Shown here: piece after piece, positions 36,203 to 44,650 of the stretch | How positions within the stretch are numbered: the stretch's first letter is position 1 | Layout: every line of letters begins with the position of its first letter | Source of the DNA: Nocardia higoensis | GTDB lineage: Bacteria > Actinomycetota > Actinomycetes > Mycobacteriales > Mycobacteriaceae | DNA length: 64,000 bases | Direction: 5' to 3' | Assembly: GCF_015477835.1 (NCBI RefSeq) | Contig: NZ_JADLQN010000001.1 | Location: 310,001-374,000, forward strand | Program-made: the position numbers and the translations under genes | The notes under the pieces: model-generated | Databases searched by the model: none | Told to the model about the DNA's origin: nothing | What the model saw: only the letters and a program-made list of their open reading frames with translations

Positions 36203-37546
36203 GTGCACATCGCCCTGTTCACCGACTTCCACCCCGCCACCCTGGGCGGCGTGCAGACCGCGATGCGCGCCCTGACCACAGGGTTGCGCGGCCAAGGACA
36301 TCGGGTCACCGTCTTCTGCCCGCCCGCACCGGAACCCGGTCCCGCCGACGCCGATATCGTGCTGCTGCGGCCGATCCCGTTGGCCACGCTGGCGGGCGGA
36401 CTGCCGATGGTGCTGCCGACCCGCGCCAATCGCTTCGCCATCGACGCCGCCTTCGCCACCCGCGGCCCGGTCGACATCGTGCACGCGTTGACCACCTACG
36501 GTTGCGGCATCCTCGGCACCCGCGCCGCCCGTCGACACGGTGTGCCCATCGTCCAGACCCTGCAGAGCCGCGACGACACCGTCATCGAGAAGTACGCTCC
36601 CGCACCGTTGTCCGCCGCACTGAGCATGCGGCTGTTGCACGGCTGGTTCGTCCCGCTGCGCGGGCGGGCGGTGGCCGCGCTGCCCGGCGACGGCCGGGTC
36701 GCCCGGCTGGCCTGGCGACCGCTGATCGCCCAGGCCGATGCCGCCGACCACGTGACCGTCCCGACCGAGCACTTCGCGCGCCGCCTGGCCGCCCGGGGTG
36801 TCGAGCGCCCGATCCACGTCATTTCCAACGGGGTCGACGACGCCCTGCTCGACAGCGTGCTGGATTCCGACCCGGCGCCCGGCGCCCGGCGCCCGCGCTC
36901 GGTCTCCTCGACACCGGGGTCGTCGCGCCCGACCTCACCGGACCGGAGCCGCGCGTTCGAACACGACGACGACGGCTCCGCGGGTGCCGTCGATGCGGAT
37001 CGGCGCGCGCCACTGCGCGTGCTGTGGTGCGGGCGGCTCTCGCCCGAGAAGCGACCCCTCGAAGCCGTCGAGGTCGTGCGCCGGGTCGCCGACTGCACCC
37101 TCGACGTCTACGGCGGCGGCAGGCTCGCCGACGAGGTACGCGCGGCGATCTCCGCGTCGGGGGTGGGCGACCGCGTCCGGCTGCACGGCGAGGTGGATCA
37201 AGCCGCCGTCCTGCGGGCCATGCGCGAGCACGACGTCCTGCTGCTCACCTCCGACTGCGACACCCAGGGCATGGTGCTGCTCGAGGCGGTCGCCACCGGC
37301 CTGCCGGTCGTCTACTGCGATCCCGAACTCGCCGAAACAATCTCCGAATCCGGCGGTCTGCGTGCCGCCGACTCGTCGGTGTCCGCCCTCGCCGAGGCAC
37401 TGGACTCCCTGGCGCGGGACCGCTCCCGGCTGCCCGCCATGCGCGCAGCACTGACCGCACTCGTCGACCGATCGCGCCAGTCACGGCATCTCGCGCGGCT
37501 GGTAGCGGTCTACACCGAGGCGATCTCGGCGGACTCTGCGCACTGA
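36203..37546 (+). CDS. GT4-family glycosyltransferase
   Basis: The 447-residue protein has the two-Rossmann GT-B layout: MHIALFTDFHPATLGGVQTAMRALTTGLRGQGHRVTVF at the N-terminus (with the GGV loop), VDIVHALTTYG, VISNGVD near residue 212, VLWCGRLSPEKRPLEAVEVVRRV, and the EX7E-like region SDCDTQGMVLLEAVATGLPVVY. Relatives transfer mannose or glucose to lipid acceptors (mannosyltransferases of the PimB/GPI-GlcNAc type). An insertion of about 45 low-complexity residues (Ala, Pro, Ser, Asp rich, about 221-268) separates the two Rossmann domains and is unusual. GTG start, 14 bp after the previous gene. Confidence 0.86.
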   Translation: MHIALFTDFHPATLGGVQTAMRALTTGLRGQGHRVTVFCPPAPEPGPADADIVLLRPIPLATLAGGLPMVLPTRANRFAIDAAFATRGPVDIVHALTTYGCGILGTRAARRHGVPIVQTLQSRDDTVIEKYAPAPLSAALSMRLLHGWFVPLRGRAVAALPGDGRVARLAWRPLIAQADAADHVTVPTEHFARRLAARGVERPIHVISNGVDDALLDSVLDSDPAPGARRPRSVSSTPGSSRPTSPDRSRAFEHDDDGSAGAVDADRRAPLRVLWCGRLSPEKRPLEAVEVVRRVADCTLDVYGGGRLADEVRAAISASGVGDRVRLHGEVDQAAVLRAMREHDVLLLTSDCDTQGMVLLEAVATGLPVVYCDPELAETISESGGLRAADSSVSALAEALDSLARDRSRLPAMRAALTALVDRSRQSRHLARLVAVYTEAISADSAH

Positions 37547-37914
37547 TCCGGTGAACACGTCGGCCCCGGTGCGGTCGAGCGCGCCCGCCTCCGGGATGTT
37601 AAGTGACCAGCTGTTATCAAATCCTGTGGCAGGTTGCCTGGAACCTGTTCGTTCCGTCCTCGCATCCGCCCGGTGCGCGACTCCGGAGAAGTTCTCGATC
37701 ATCGCCGCATGTAAACCAGCCTCACTCTATCGCACGACACCGTTTCCGCAGGAATCGTCTGTGCCATATATGGATCTACGTAGAAGTGGAGACAAGCAGC
37801 ACGAGTCTTGCTAAGTTACTGAGTATTCTGACCGTTAGGTCAGGCGGAGGGCGTCCTGGTGGGGCCGTTGGCCGTCGACACCACGGTGCTCGGGACTCAA
37901 TGAGGAGTGGCGAC
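37547..37914. other. Upstream region of lcp homologue, less GC-rich than surroundings
   Basis: No gene is seen in this 368-bp interval. It is visibly richer in A+T than its surroundings and contains several short dyads: CAGGTT/AACCTG at 37630-37635 and 37642-37647, a KstR-like TnnAACnnGTTnnT at 37639-37652, and the CTGACC/GGTCAG operator described separately. It presumably carries the promoter of the Lcp gene. Confidence 0.4.
37828..37843. promoter_or_regulatory. TetR-type palindrome upstream of lcp homologue
   Basis: A perfect 6-bp inverted repeat CTGACC-GTTA-GGTCAG lies 71 bp before the Lcp start codon and directly follows TATTCT (37824-37829), a possible -10 element. Some characterised lcp genes are repressed by TetR-type LcpR proteins; no such regulator gene is adjacent here, so the binding protein is unknown. 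Confidence 0.5.
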
Positions 37915-39165
37915 ATGCAGGGATTCAACAGGCGCGATGCGTTGAAGGCCGGAGGTGTACTCGGGGCGGTGGGCGCCGTCGGCGCGCTCGCCGCCGCATC
38001 ACCGGCCAGGGCGGAGCCGTGGACATGGTCACCGCAGGGGTCGGTGGCGGGCGAAGGCGCGGGTCTCGACCCGATGGGCGTGTGGGACCCCGAGGTCGAC
38101 GAACTCGTCGCCTCGCTGATCGATCGCGGCGATGTGCCCAAGGTGAACGAACAACTGCGCCAGTGGACGGCGAATGGTCAACCGCTGCCCGCCGGGCTGC
38201 CGAACGACCTGCGTGAGTTCATGGAATACGCGCGCCGGATGCCGCAGTGGGTCGACCACGGAAAACTGAACTCCGCCATCGAGTTCAACAAGAAGCGCGG
38301 CCTCTACCTCGGTGTACTCTACGGCTTCGCCAGCGGCATGATGAGCACAGTCATCCCGAAGGAGGCGCGCGCGGTCTACTACTCCAAGGGTGGCCACGAC
38401 CTCAAGGACCGCATCACCAAGACCGCCAAGCTCGGCTACGACATCGGCAGCAACAACGCCTACGCCGATGACGGCCAAATGATCGTGACCTGCGTCAAGA
38501 CCCGCCTGGTGCACGCCGCCGTGCGTCACCTGCTGCCGCAGTCGCCGCACTGGACGGCCACGGCCCAGGAGCAGATCCCGATCAGCCAGAACGACATGAT
38601 GGTCACCTGGCACAGCCTGCCCACCACGGTCATGCGCCACTTCGTCAACTGGGGGGTGCCCATGCCACAGGAGGAATCCGAGGGATTCCTGCACTCCTGG
38701 CAGGTGGCCGGGCACATGCTCGGCATCAAGGACGAGTACATCCCGAAATCCTGGGACGAGGCCAATTCCCAGGCTTCGCAGGTGCTCGACCCGATCCTCA
38801 TGGCGACTCCGGAGGGCGTGAAGCTCGCCGACCGGCTGCTGAGCCTCGGGGCCGGTCTGGATCTGGCGATCCTGACCAAGCCGGTGCTCGGCTCGTTCAC
38901 CCGCTTCCTGCTGGGCGACAAGCTGGCCGACGGACTCCAGATTCCGCGTGAACTGGTCTGGGATCCGTTGCTGCGCTTCAGCTGGGGGCCGTTCGTCGCG
39001 GTGCGTGAGGGACTGCTCACGGTGGCACCTCCGACGAAGGAAGTCTACTGGATGTTCGACGAGTTCCTGCGTCAGGCCGCGCTGCTCTACCTGTCCGAAC
39101 TGCGCACGCCGATCAGCATCGAGATCCCGACGATGAACCGCGACATGAGCCTGCCGCCGAAGTAG
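37915..39165 (+). CDS. lcp: Latex-clearing protein (Lcp)-like oxygenase, DUF2236, Tat-exported
   Basis: The 416-residue protein begins with a Tat-type signal (NRRDALK, then a hydrophobic Ala/Gly run ending SPARA at about residue 33). The mature part contains the DUF2236 core (RAVYYSKGGHDLKDRITKTAKLGYDI), VTCVKTRLVHAAVRHLLPQSPHW, and MMVTWHSLPTTVMRHFVNWGVPMPQ, segments typical of Lcp, a secreted b-type haem dioxygenase that cleaves poly(cis-1,4-isoprene). GAGGAG lies 7 nt before the ATG at 37915. A 17-bp-stem terminator follows, so it is monocistronic. Substrate may be rubber or another isoprenoid; whether it degrades latex needs testing. Lcp family call is strong. Confidence 0.82.
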   Translation: MQGFNRRDALKAGGVLGAVGAVGALAAASPARAEPWTWSPQGSVAGEGAGLDPMGVWDPEVDELVASLIDRGDVPKVNEQLRQWTANGQPLPAGLPNDLREFMEYARRMPQWVDHGKLNSAIEFNKKRGLYLGVLYGFASGMMSTVIPKEARAVYYSKGGHDLKDRITKTAKLGYDIGSNNAYADDGQMIVTCVKTRLVHAAVRHLLPQSPHWTATAQEQIPISQNDMMVTWHSLPTTVMRHFVNWGVPMPQEESEGFLHSWQVAGHMLGIKDEYIPKSWDEANSQASQVLDPILMATPEGVKLADRLLSLGAGLDLAILTKPVLGSFTRFLLGDKLADGLQIPRELVWDPLLRFSWGPFVAVREGLLTVAPPTKEVYWMFDEFLRQAALLYLSELRTPISIEIPTMNRDMSLPPK

Positions 39166-39173
39166 TCGGCAGT

Positions 39174-39218
39174 CGACTTCGCCCCCACCGTTCGTCCCCT
39201 GCGGTGGGGGCGAAGTCG
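39174..39218. terminator. 17-bp-stem terminator after lcp
   Basis: A perfect 17-bp stem (39174-39190 with 39202-39218) with an 11-nt loop starts nine bases after the Lcp stop codon. No T-run follows. It is one of the strongest hairpins in the window. Confidence 0.75.
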
Positions 39219-39648
39219 TGTCCGGGGGAGGTGCGCCGTGTACCCGGCCCGCGGTGTGGAGCGCCTGTTCCGGACGCGCCCGCAAACCGCTGGCGATGCT
39301 GGAAAATATTGGGGGAGTATCGTTTTGGCGGCACAAACCGACCTCCGTGACTCACACAAGAAATCACACTCGCCGTTTGCGGGCCCTTCGCCGAACCGCT
39401 CTCCTCGCCGCGACGATCGCCCCAGCATCGGCGGGGTTCGCCGGACCCCGCTACCGGTTCTCCCGGCGGCCCTGCCGTCGGCGTTTTCGATCAAACAGTG
39501 GCACAAGCTTATTCCGCAAATCGACGGTGCGCCGTTCGCGACACTGATCAGCGTCTCGAACGACGCCATCCGCTGCGTCAGTCGCCGCAGCTCGCGGCGG
39601 CCGGTGGGCGACCGCGTCGGGCGGTGATGAAGGGGACGCCCCGGCGCG
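39219..39648. other. Intergenic, no gene recognised
   Basis: This 430-bp stretch lies between the lcp terminator and the stop of a convergent secreted-protein gene. It includes a locally A+T-rich patch near 39297-39330. Frames in it lack any recognisable motif or biased codon use. I see nothing functional that I can support. Confidence 0.4.
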
Positions 39649-40119
39649 TCAGTACACCGTGAAGGTGGTGACGCTCGGGGCGTGTGGCAGGTCGGTGGTG
39701 AGGGTGAATTCCACCCGGCCCGGTCCGGTGTTCACGCGCAGGTTGCCGATCTGCGGCGCCACCCACCAGAACGGGAAACCGTTGCCGTCGCCGAGGAAGT
39801 CGGAGGCGGCACCCGTCGCGCCGGTGTCGAGATTGCGCCAGTGCACCGTGGCGGTGACCGAACACCAGGGCGCGGGCACGCCGAAGACCTTCAACCAGCC
39901 TTTGAGCTGCAGGTCGACCTGGCCGTGCGGTCCGCTGGGGTAGACGTTGCCGACGGCCCACACATCGCCCACGCACCCGAGACCGTGTGCGGCGGTGGTG
40001 ACCAGAGGAAGTTCGACGGGGAGATACTCGCTCGCCGATGCGGGGGCGCTCGCACCGATCATGAGGGCGGCAGCGGCAGCGGCGGCCGTGGACATCGTGC
40101 GTAGGTGTGTGGCGTCCAT
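39649..40119 (-). CDS. Secreted hypothetical protein
   Basis: A 156-residue protein with a Sec-type signal peptide: a basic start (MDATHLRT), a hydrophobic Ala-rich core (MSTAAAAAAALMIGA) and a cleavage-like SAPASAS at about residues 26-31. The mature part is predicted beta-rich (VDLQLKGWLKVFGVPAPWCSVTATVHWRNLDTG and VEFTLTTDL), with two Cys that may form a disulfide. I do not recognise a family; it looks like a small exported beta-sandwich. ATG at 40119 has a GGCAGGT stretch in front; the ATG at 40140 has none. Confidence 0.7.
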   Translation of the reverse strand: MDATHLRTMSTAAAAAAALMIGASAPASASEYLPVELPLVTTAAHGLGCVGDVWAVGNVYPSGPHGQVDLQLKGWLKVFGVPAPWCSVTATVHWRNLDTGATGAASDFLGDGNGFPFWWVAPQIGNLRVNTGPGRVEFTLTTDLPHAPSVTTFTVY

Positions 40120-40302
40120 GACCTGCCTATCGGCGTACATCGGCGTCTGTTACCCCGATGTACAGGATCGCTCCAGGTGCGGATCCTCTTGCGTCTCGGC
40201 CTCGCAGCACGACTGCGCCGCCCGTGCGGCCGCCACCTCACCGTGAGAGCGCCTCGGTGTACTGCGTGCCGCACGATGTCGGCTCGGTCGCGCCGGGGTG
40301 AG

Positions 40303-40974
40303 TCAGATCAACCGGTAGCGACTGGTCGGCACGACATCGATGTCGCGATCCGCGCCGAAGGTGGCGATGCTTTCCATCATCAGGCCCACCCGGCGGGCGA
40401 GTTCGGCGTCGTCGCCACCACTGCCGTAGAAGGCGTGCATGTCGTGCAGCGCCTCGATCGGGAAGTGCTCTTCCACGACGGCCGCGATCTGCGGGGCGTC
40501 GGGGGTGACCGGTTCGACGATGCGGTTCTGGATGTAGCCGAATGTGGCCTGGGTGTCGATGGCGACCCGGGTGTGCTTGCCGCGCCAGCACTCCAGCCAC
40601 TGTTCGTAGGGCAGGTCGGCGGGCCTGCGCAGGAACGCCAGGTTGGCCAGCCCTTCGGCGCGTTCTCCGACGGCGGTCGGCCGGGGCGGGAGCGGCGTGA
40701 CGACGTCGACCTGCCAGCCCGCGACGCGGGTCGATCGGTCGGTGAGCACGGCCACCGCGGCGGAGACCGCGGTCTCGGCGGCGAGGGTGAGCGTGACGAC
40801 GGCCTCGACAGGCGCGTCGAAAGTGGTCAGCCGCAGCATCGCGTCGGCGACGCGCGGGTCGCCGATATTGAGGACGGCTTCGACGGCCGCGGATCGAGCG
40901 AGTGCCTCGCCCAATCCGCGAGGAAAATCTTCCTCGATGCCCCAGAGAGCGAACAAGAATTGCCGGGAAGCCAC
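40303..40974 (-). CDS. EthD-like dimeric alpha-beta barrel protein
   Basis: A 223-residue protein. Its C-terminal half contains LAFLRRPADLPYEQWLECWRGKHTRVAIDTQATFGYIQNRIVEPVTPD, the pattern of EthD-type ferredoxin-like domains (F-RRP-LP-F--W---H). The N-terminal half may be a second, degenerate copy. EthD proteins are small accessory factors in ring or ether degradation and polyketide tailoring; function here is unknown. GTG at 40974 is chosen because AAGGTGG precedes it; an ATG at 40998 would add eight residues. It faces the remnant Fic gene at 41041. Confidence 0.72.
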   Translation of the reverse strand: MASRQFLFALWGIEEDFPRGLGEALARSAAVEAVLNIGDPRVADAMLRLTTFDAPVEAVVTLTLAAETAVSAAVAVLTDRSTRVAGWQVDVVTPLPPRPTAVGERAEGLANLAFLRRPADLPYEQWLECWRGKHTRVAIDTQATFGYIQNRIVEPVTPDAPQIAAVVEEHFPIEALHDMHAFYGSGGDDAELARRVGLMMESIATFGADRDIDVVPTSRYRLI

Positions 40975-41040
40975 CGCGACACCACCTTCGGAGCACATGT
41001 TCGAGCTACGCGGAGCGTAACGAATCGCCCCGTGTCGCCA

Positions 41041-41442
41041 CCACCCTTGGCGCACCTGCATCTCGTCTCGATACATCCCTGGTGTGACGGCAACGGCCGA
41101 ATGTCACGGTCCTCACAAACTCTGCTGATCGCGCGGGAAGGCGTGCTGGCGCCCGAGTTCTCGTCGATCGAGGCATGGCTCGGGCGTCCAGGCAATACCT
41201 GGGAGTACTACCAGGTGTTGGCCCGTCGTGGCGCGCATTACCGGCCGGATCAGGATGTCTCGGAATGGGTCAGCTTCAATGTGCTTGCCTATCACCAGCA
41301 GGCGCAGACAGTCCACGCGAGGTTCGAGCGGTCGGGGCGGGTGTGGGAGCAGTCGACGGAGTTCGCGCTGCGCTCCGGGCTCGACGAGCGGGTGGTATCC
41401 GCGCACGATCTGGTGACGTCGGATCTGTGGTGCTGTGTGGAC
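41041..41442 (+). pseudogene. Remnant of a Fic-domain protein
   Basis: In this frame the conceptual translation reads HLHLVSIHPWCDGNGRMSR, an excellent match to the Fic active-site motif HPFxDGNGR, followed by TLLIAREGVLAPEFSSIEAWL, NTWEYYQVLARRG and YRPDQDVSEWVSFNVLAYHQQAQ, all typical of Fic/DOC proteins. There is no start codon or N-terminal Fic helices: the upstream sequence is the oppositely oriented EthD gene, and the similarity ends near 41440. It is therefore truncated at both ends. Fic proteins AMPylate targets. The boundaries given are approximate. Confidence 0.65.
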
Positions 41443-41488
41443 CTGGAAAGATGCACACGCCTGATCCCAGGGGTGGTCTGCCTGTCGA

Positions 41489-41941
41489 TCAAGCGCGCGG
41501 CGGGCCGATCCACCGCAGCACCCGGTTGCGGTACTGCTCGTACTGCTCGCCGAAGCGCTCGGCGAGCGCCTGCTCCTCGGCCGGGATCTGGGTGCGATCG
41601 ATCAGCGCCACGAAACCGGCCGTGGGCAACAATGCCCAGGCCGAACGCCGCAGCACCGCGTGCGCGGTCAGCGCGCTGGCCAGGCCCAGGTACATCGGGT
41701 TCCGTGTGAACCGGTTGGGCCCGTCGGTGACCAGGGTGGTCACCTTGTCGAAGCTCATCGGGTTGACCGTGGTGCCCTTGTCGGCGAAGCGGCTGACCGC
41801 CCAGGCGGCCAGTGTCGCCGCCGCGGCGGTGAACGGCGCTGCGGCCAGGCCCGACCACGGGGTCGGCCGCCGGCCGCGGGTCTGCAAGTACTGGACCCCG
41901 GCGGCCGCAGCAGCGATGACCGGCGGTGGAACTCTGCGCAT
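41489..41941 (-). CDS. Isoprenylcysteine carboxyl methyltransferase-like membrane protein
   Basis: The 150-residue protein carries two to three hydrophobic segments and the signature GPNRFTRNPMYLGLASALTAHAVL followed by PAEEQALAERFGEQYEQYRNRVLRWI. This RNPMY-EE-RFG-Y--Y---V-RW pattern defines the ICMT/phospholipid methyltransferase family of small inner-membrane SAM-dependent methyltransferases. The substrate in bacteria is generally unknown. AGGAGGAG precedes the ATG. It lies between two gene remnants. Confidence 0.8.
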   Translation of the reverse strand: MRRVPPPVIAAAAAGVQYLQTRGRRPTPWSGLAAAPFTAAAATLAAWAVSRFADKGTTVNPMSFDKVTTLVTDGPNRFTRNPMYLGLASALTAHAVLRRSAWALLPTAGFVALIDRTQIPAEEQALAERFGEQYEQYRNRVLRWIGPPRA

Positions 41942-42069
41942 TCGTCTCCTCCTGATCGCGTGGCCGACTTCAGGCTACGGCTCGGACATGAACCCGAACC
42001 GGCAGCTTGGCTGAACCGGTAAGCGGACGCACGAAGCGATGGTCGATGCCAATGGTTGGAGAGTGTTTC

Positions 42070-42277
42070 CAGCCAGGGATGACCGAAACCCCCGGCCTGC
42101 TCGGCCTGAGCCCCGACACCGAGCAGCTGCGCGCCGACCTCATTGCGGCGGTGCCGATGAATCGGCTGGCCCGGCCCCAGGAAGACCGCCGACGTCGCGG
42201 TATTCCTCGCCTCCGACCGCAGCAGCTTCATGACCGGGTCGGCGGTGTATGTCGACGGCGGCTACAGCCAGCTCTGA
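42070..42277 (+). pseudogene. Frameshifted C-terminal remnant of a short-chain dehydrogenase
   Basis: One frame encodes FQPGMTETPGLLGLSPDTEQL then AAVPMNRLARPQE up to about 42182, the PGM-ET and P-R-A-P-E segments of an SDR. The continuation (ADVAVFLASDRSSFMTG, then SAVYVDGGYSQL and a stop at 42275-42277) is in another frame. The N-terminal cofactor-binding part is absent. A frameshift plus truncation makes it non-functional. Confidence 0.7.
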
Positions 42278-42290
42278 CTTCGGCGAGCCC

Positions 42291-42758
42291 TTATCGCGCT
42301 GCGCTCGTCACCGCGGCCGGTTCGCATCGAACGGGGAAGTTCACGGATCGGGCGATGAAGCATTTCTCGTGGGCGCGGTGGTGCAACCGGTCGAGCGTGC
42401 CGAGGGCGACATCGCCTCGGACGGTCACCTCGGGTCGCAGGACGACCTCGGTGAATTCTCCCGCACCGTCGGGATGTTCGGTCATCCGGCCGATGGCCTG
42501 GTCGATGTATCCGGTGACCACCACACCGGCGTGCGCGGCCAGAGCGAGAAACCACAGCATGTGGCATTGGGCGAGCGCCGACACGAGGAGCTGTTCGGGG
42601 TTCCATCGGGTCGGGTCGCCGCGAAAGGCGGGATCGGACGACCCCGCGAGCAGTGTCTCGGCGTCGGAGCGGACGGTGTGGTTGCGCGAGTACGCCTCGA
42701 GCTGTTCTGTACTCCCGGACCATTCGACAGCGACGGTGTACGAGTGCTCGTGTGGCAA
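42291..42758 (-). CDS. OsmC/Ohr family protein
   Basis: A 155-residue protein with the two redox Cys of the family: C65 in RWNPEQLLVSALAQCHMLWFLALA and C133 in HHRAHEKCFIARSV. OsmC/Ohr proteins reduce organic or lipid hydroperoxides using these thiols. The best start is TTG at 42758 (TTGCCACACGAG), preceded by GGAGG four bases away; no ATG or GTG fits the ribosome site. The frame is open further upstream but that portion is Arg-rich and not family-like. It lies just downstream of, and co-directional with, an unknown zinc-ribbon protein. Confidence 0.82.
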   Translation of the reverse strand: MPHEHSYTVAVEWSGSTEQLEAYSRNHTVRSDAETLLAGSSDPAFRGDPTRWNPEQLLVSALAQCHMLWFLALAAHAGVVVTGYIDQAIGRMTEHPDGAGEFTEVVLRPEVTVRGDVALGTLDRLHHRAHEKCFIARSVNFPVRCEPAAVTSAAR

Positions 42759-42835
42759 CGCGCCTCCAAAGGTTGGACTCCTTGTGTATCGCACTCTACG
42801 TCGGCTCCGCTCGGACAGAGGTGTGAGCGGTGGAC

Positions 42836-43675
42836 TCAGTCGCCGGAGACCATGTGGACGACGATCCCACCGAAACGGTGCTCTTCCATGGTCGCGGGGT
42901 GTCCGTCGATGAAACACCTACCGGTTCGGGTCACCTCGACGCATTCTTCCTCTTGCGCGCCGGAGTCGTCCGCTCGGTCGAGCGTGTCCGTGTAGTAGGC
43001 GATCATTCCGCCACTGAGATGGGTGTTGAAACCGGTGACCCGGCGCCCGGCACGGTCGGTGGTGCGGCTCCGACAGTCATCACAGACGGCGCGGGGGTAG
43101 CGTGCCTGATAGACCGCCGGCTGCTCGCAGCGCGGACAGGGGTGCGTGTATCGGCGGCCGGTATCCGGGCCTGACAGCAGGAAATCATTGCGGGCGAGGA
43201 TGTTACGTCCGGAGAGTCCCCGATTGCCGCTGCGCCGCAGGACGATGAGAATGTACTCGGCGTAGTCGGCTGTCTCGGCATCGATCGTTGCGCGCCCGGG
43301 AATCTCGTCGATGCGCGTGAAGCCCGCATCGTAGGCCTCCAGTGCCACGCGGTGCGCCGGCGACAGCTCACTGTCGGGGATGTGCCGGTTGGCATGTTCG
43401 GCTCGTGCCAAGTGTTCGGCGATCACTGTGTCGATGGTGCGTCCGCCCCCCAGGAGGCCGCTGCCGTAACCGGTCGTGGTCACCAGGACATAGCCGTCCG
43501 CGACGCCGCGGTCGGTTCCGATCGTCTGAAGGAAGGCGAAACCGCGCCCGTAGCGGGCATTCTCGAGCCCGGGGTGGCGGTAGGGGAGGAGGGTGTCGGA
43601 ATCCCGGGCCAGATCGCGCGCGATTCGCAGCGCTTCGTCATAGGTCGACGGAGAGTTCGGGTCCGGCCGCTTCAT
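42836..43675 (-). CDS. Uncharacterised protein with a C-terminal zinc ribbon
   Basis: A 279-residue soluble protein that I cannot assign. Residues 1-170 contain YGRGFAFLQTIGTDRGVADGYVLVTTTGYGSGLLGGGRTI and a helical segment. The C-terminal part has two Cys pairs (CPRCEQ, then CDDCRSRTTDRAGRRVTGFNT) forming a likely zinc ribbon, followed by a Cys-containing tail ending EEHRFGGIVVHMV. The ribbon-plus-FGGIVV tail occurs in uncharacterised proteins elsewhere, as I recall. The gene is 77 bp upstream of the OsmC gene on the same strand. Confidence 0.65.
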   Translation of the reverse strand: MKRPDPNSPSTYDEALRIARDLARDSDTLLPYRHPGLENARYGRGFAFLQTIGTDRGVADGYVLVTTTGYGSGLLGGGRTIDTVIAEHLARAEHANRHIPDSELSPAHRVALEAYDAGFTRIDEIPGRATIDAETADYAEYILIVLRRSGNRGLSGRNILARNDFLLSGPDTGRRYTHPCPRCEQPAVYQARYPRAVCDDCRSRTTDRAGRRVTGFNTHLSGGMIAYYTDTLDRADDSGAQEEECVEVTRTGRCFIDGHPATMEEHRFGGIVVHMVSGD

Positions 43676-43814
43676 GACCGACAGCCTATCGAGCCGGACA
43701 TTCCGTGGCCGACATGTGTCATGAGGCGATGGTCCGTTTCGACCACGCTGTCGAAAACAGACCGGCTTCCTGCCCGGCCTCCCCGCGGCACTGCGGCGGT
43801 CGGGCAGCAGAGCC

Positions 43815-44219
43815 TCAATTCACGATGATGAAGTTGAACAGCACCCTGATATTGCTGTTCCAGCCGACGTGGTAGCGCACCGTCATGGTGCCGTCGGCGT
43901 GCGGGACCACATTCATGACCTGCGTGGTCGCCAGGCCCAGGACCGGGGTGTTGTTGTTGTCGACCTCGGTCAGGCTGACCGACACCTGGCTGTCCGCCCG
44001 GACCGTGACGCCCGGGAATCCGAACGTCCAGGCACCTGTCCCGTGGGTGATCAGTAGCTTCTGAGCCCAGAAGACAGACGTGACGTTCGTTTCGGTGATC
44101 GACCTGATTCCAGCGTCTTCGGCGCCATAGCCGGAGACGGCTTTCGCCGGCTGGAAATCCTCTTCCCCGGTGTCCGCGCCCGCTGTCGTGACCGCGTCTT
44201 CGGTATGTGTCTCCAACAT
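43815..44219 (-). CDS. Hypothetical beta-rich protein
   Basis: A 134-residue protein with a short acidic N-terminus and a predicted all-beta body (SVFWAQKLLITHGTGAWTFGFPGV, QVSVSLTEVDNNNTPVLGLATTQV, MTVRYHVGWNSNIRVLFNFIIVN). No signal peptide, Cys or known motif is visible. The fold pattern could be lectin-like or tail-protein-like, but I do not recognise it. ATG at 44219 follows AAAGGG by 7 nt. It stands alone in an accessory stretch. Confidence 0.6.
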   Translation of the reverse strand: MLETHTEDAVTTAGADTGEEDFQPAKAVSGYGAEDAGIRSITETNVTSVFWAQKLLITHGTGAWTFGFPGVTVRADSQVSVSLTEVDNNNTPVLGLATTQVMNVVPHADGTMTVRYHVGWNSNIRVLFNFIIVN

Positions 44220-44416
44220 TTCGCTGCCCTTTCTCGGCGGAAACAAGGTATGTGGATATCGTCACCCGCCGCGACTCCCGGCCGATTGCGTAATGCGCTA
44301 CCTGAGTTCGCCGGTGTGTGGCGCGGGGTCGTTTCCCGGAATTCGGGTAGTGGACCACGCAGTCGACCTCCGCGCGGGTCCGGGACGCCGACCCCGCAGT
44401 GCCGTTCGCTGCGCCG

Positions 44417-44650
44417 TCAGATTTCGGCGGGGCGGCCGACTGCGATGAGCACGCCTGTCCGGTGGAGGTTTCTCTCTTCGGTGTCGGTCTTGACGGGCAG
44501 GTCGATGTGGTCGCCGAGGTCCGTGGTGACGGCATGGGCGGGTGAGGCGTCGAGGACGCTGCCGCTCGGGACGCCGGTGCGCCGGAAGAGGCCCGCTGCT
44601 TCGGGGTGGCCAGAGACAGCGTCGCCGCTGTCGGATGGGACCGCACATCG
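44417..44650 (-). pseudogene. Possible gene fragment in a 589-bp gap
   Basis: The interval 44220-44808 has no intact gene. Within it this minus-strand frame has strongly G/C-biased third positions and a protein-like C-terminus (GSVLDASPAHAVTTDLGD, then NLHRTGVLIAVGRPAEI and a stop at 44417-44419). No start with a ribosome site and no recognisable domain were found. It may be the tail of a lost gene. Low confidence. Confidence 0.25.
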
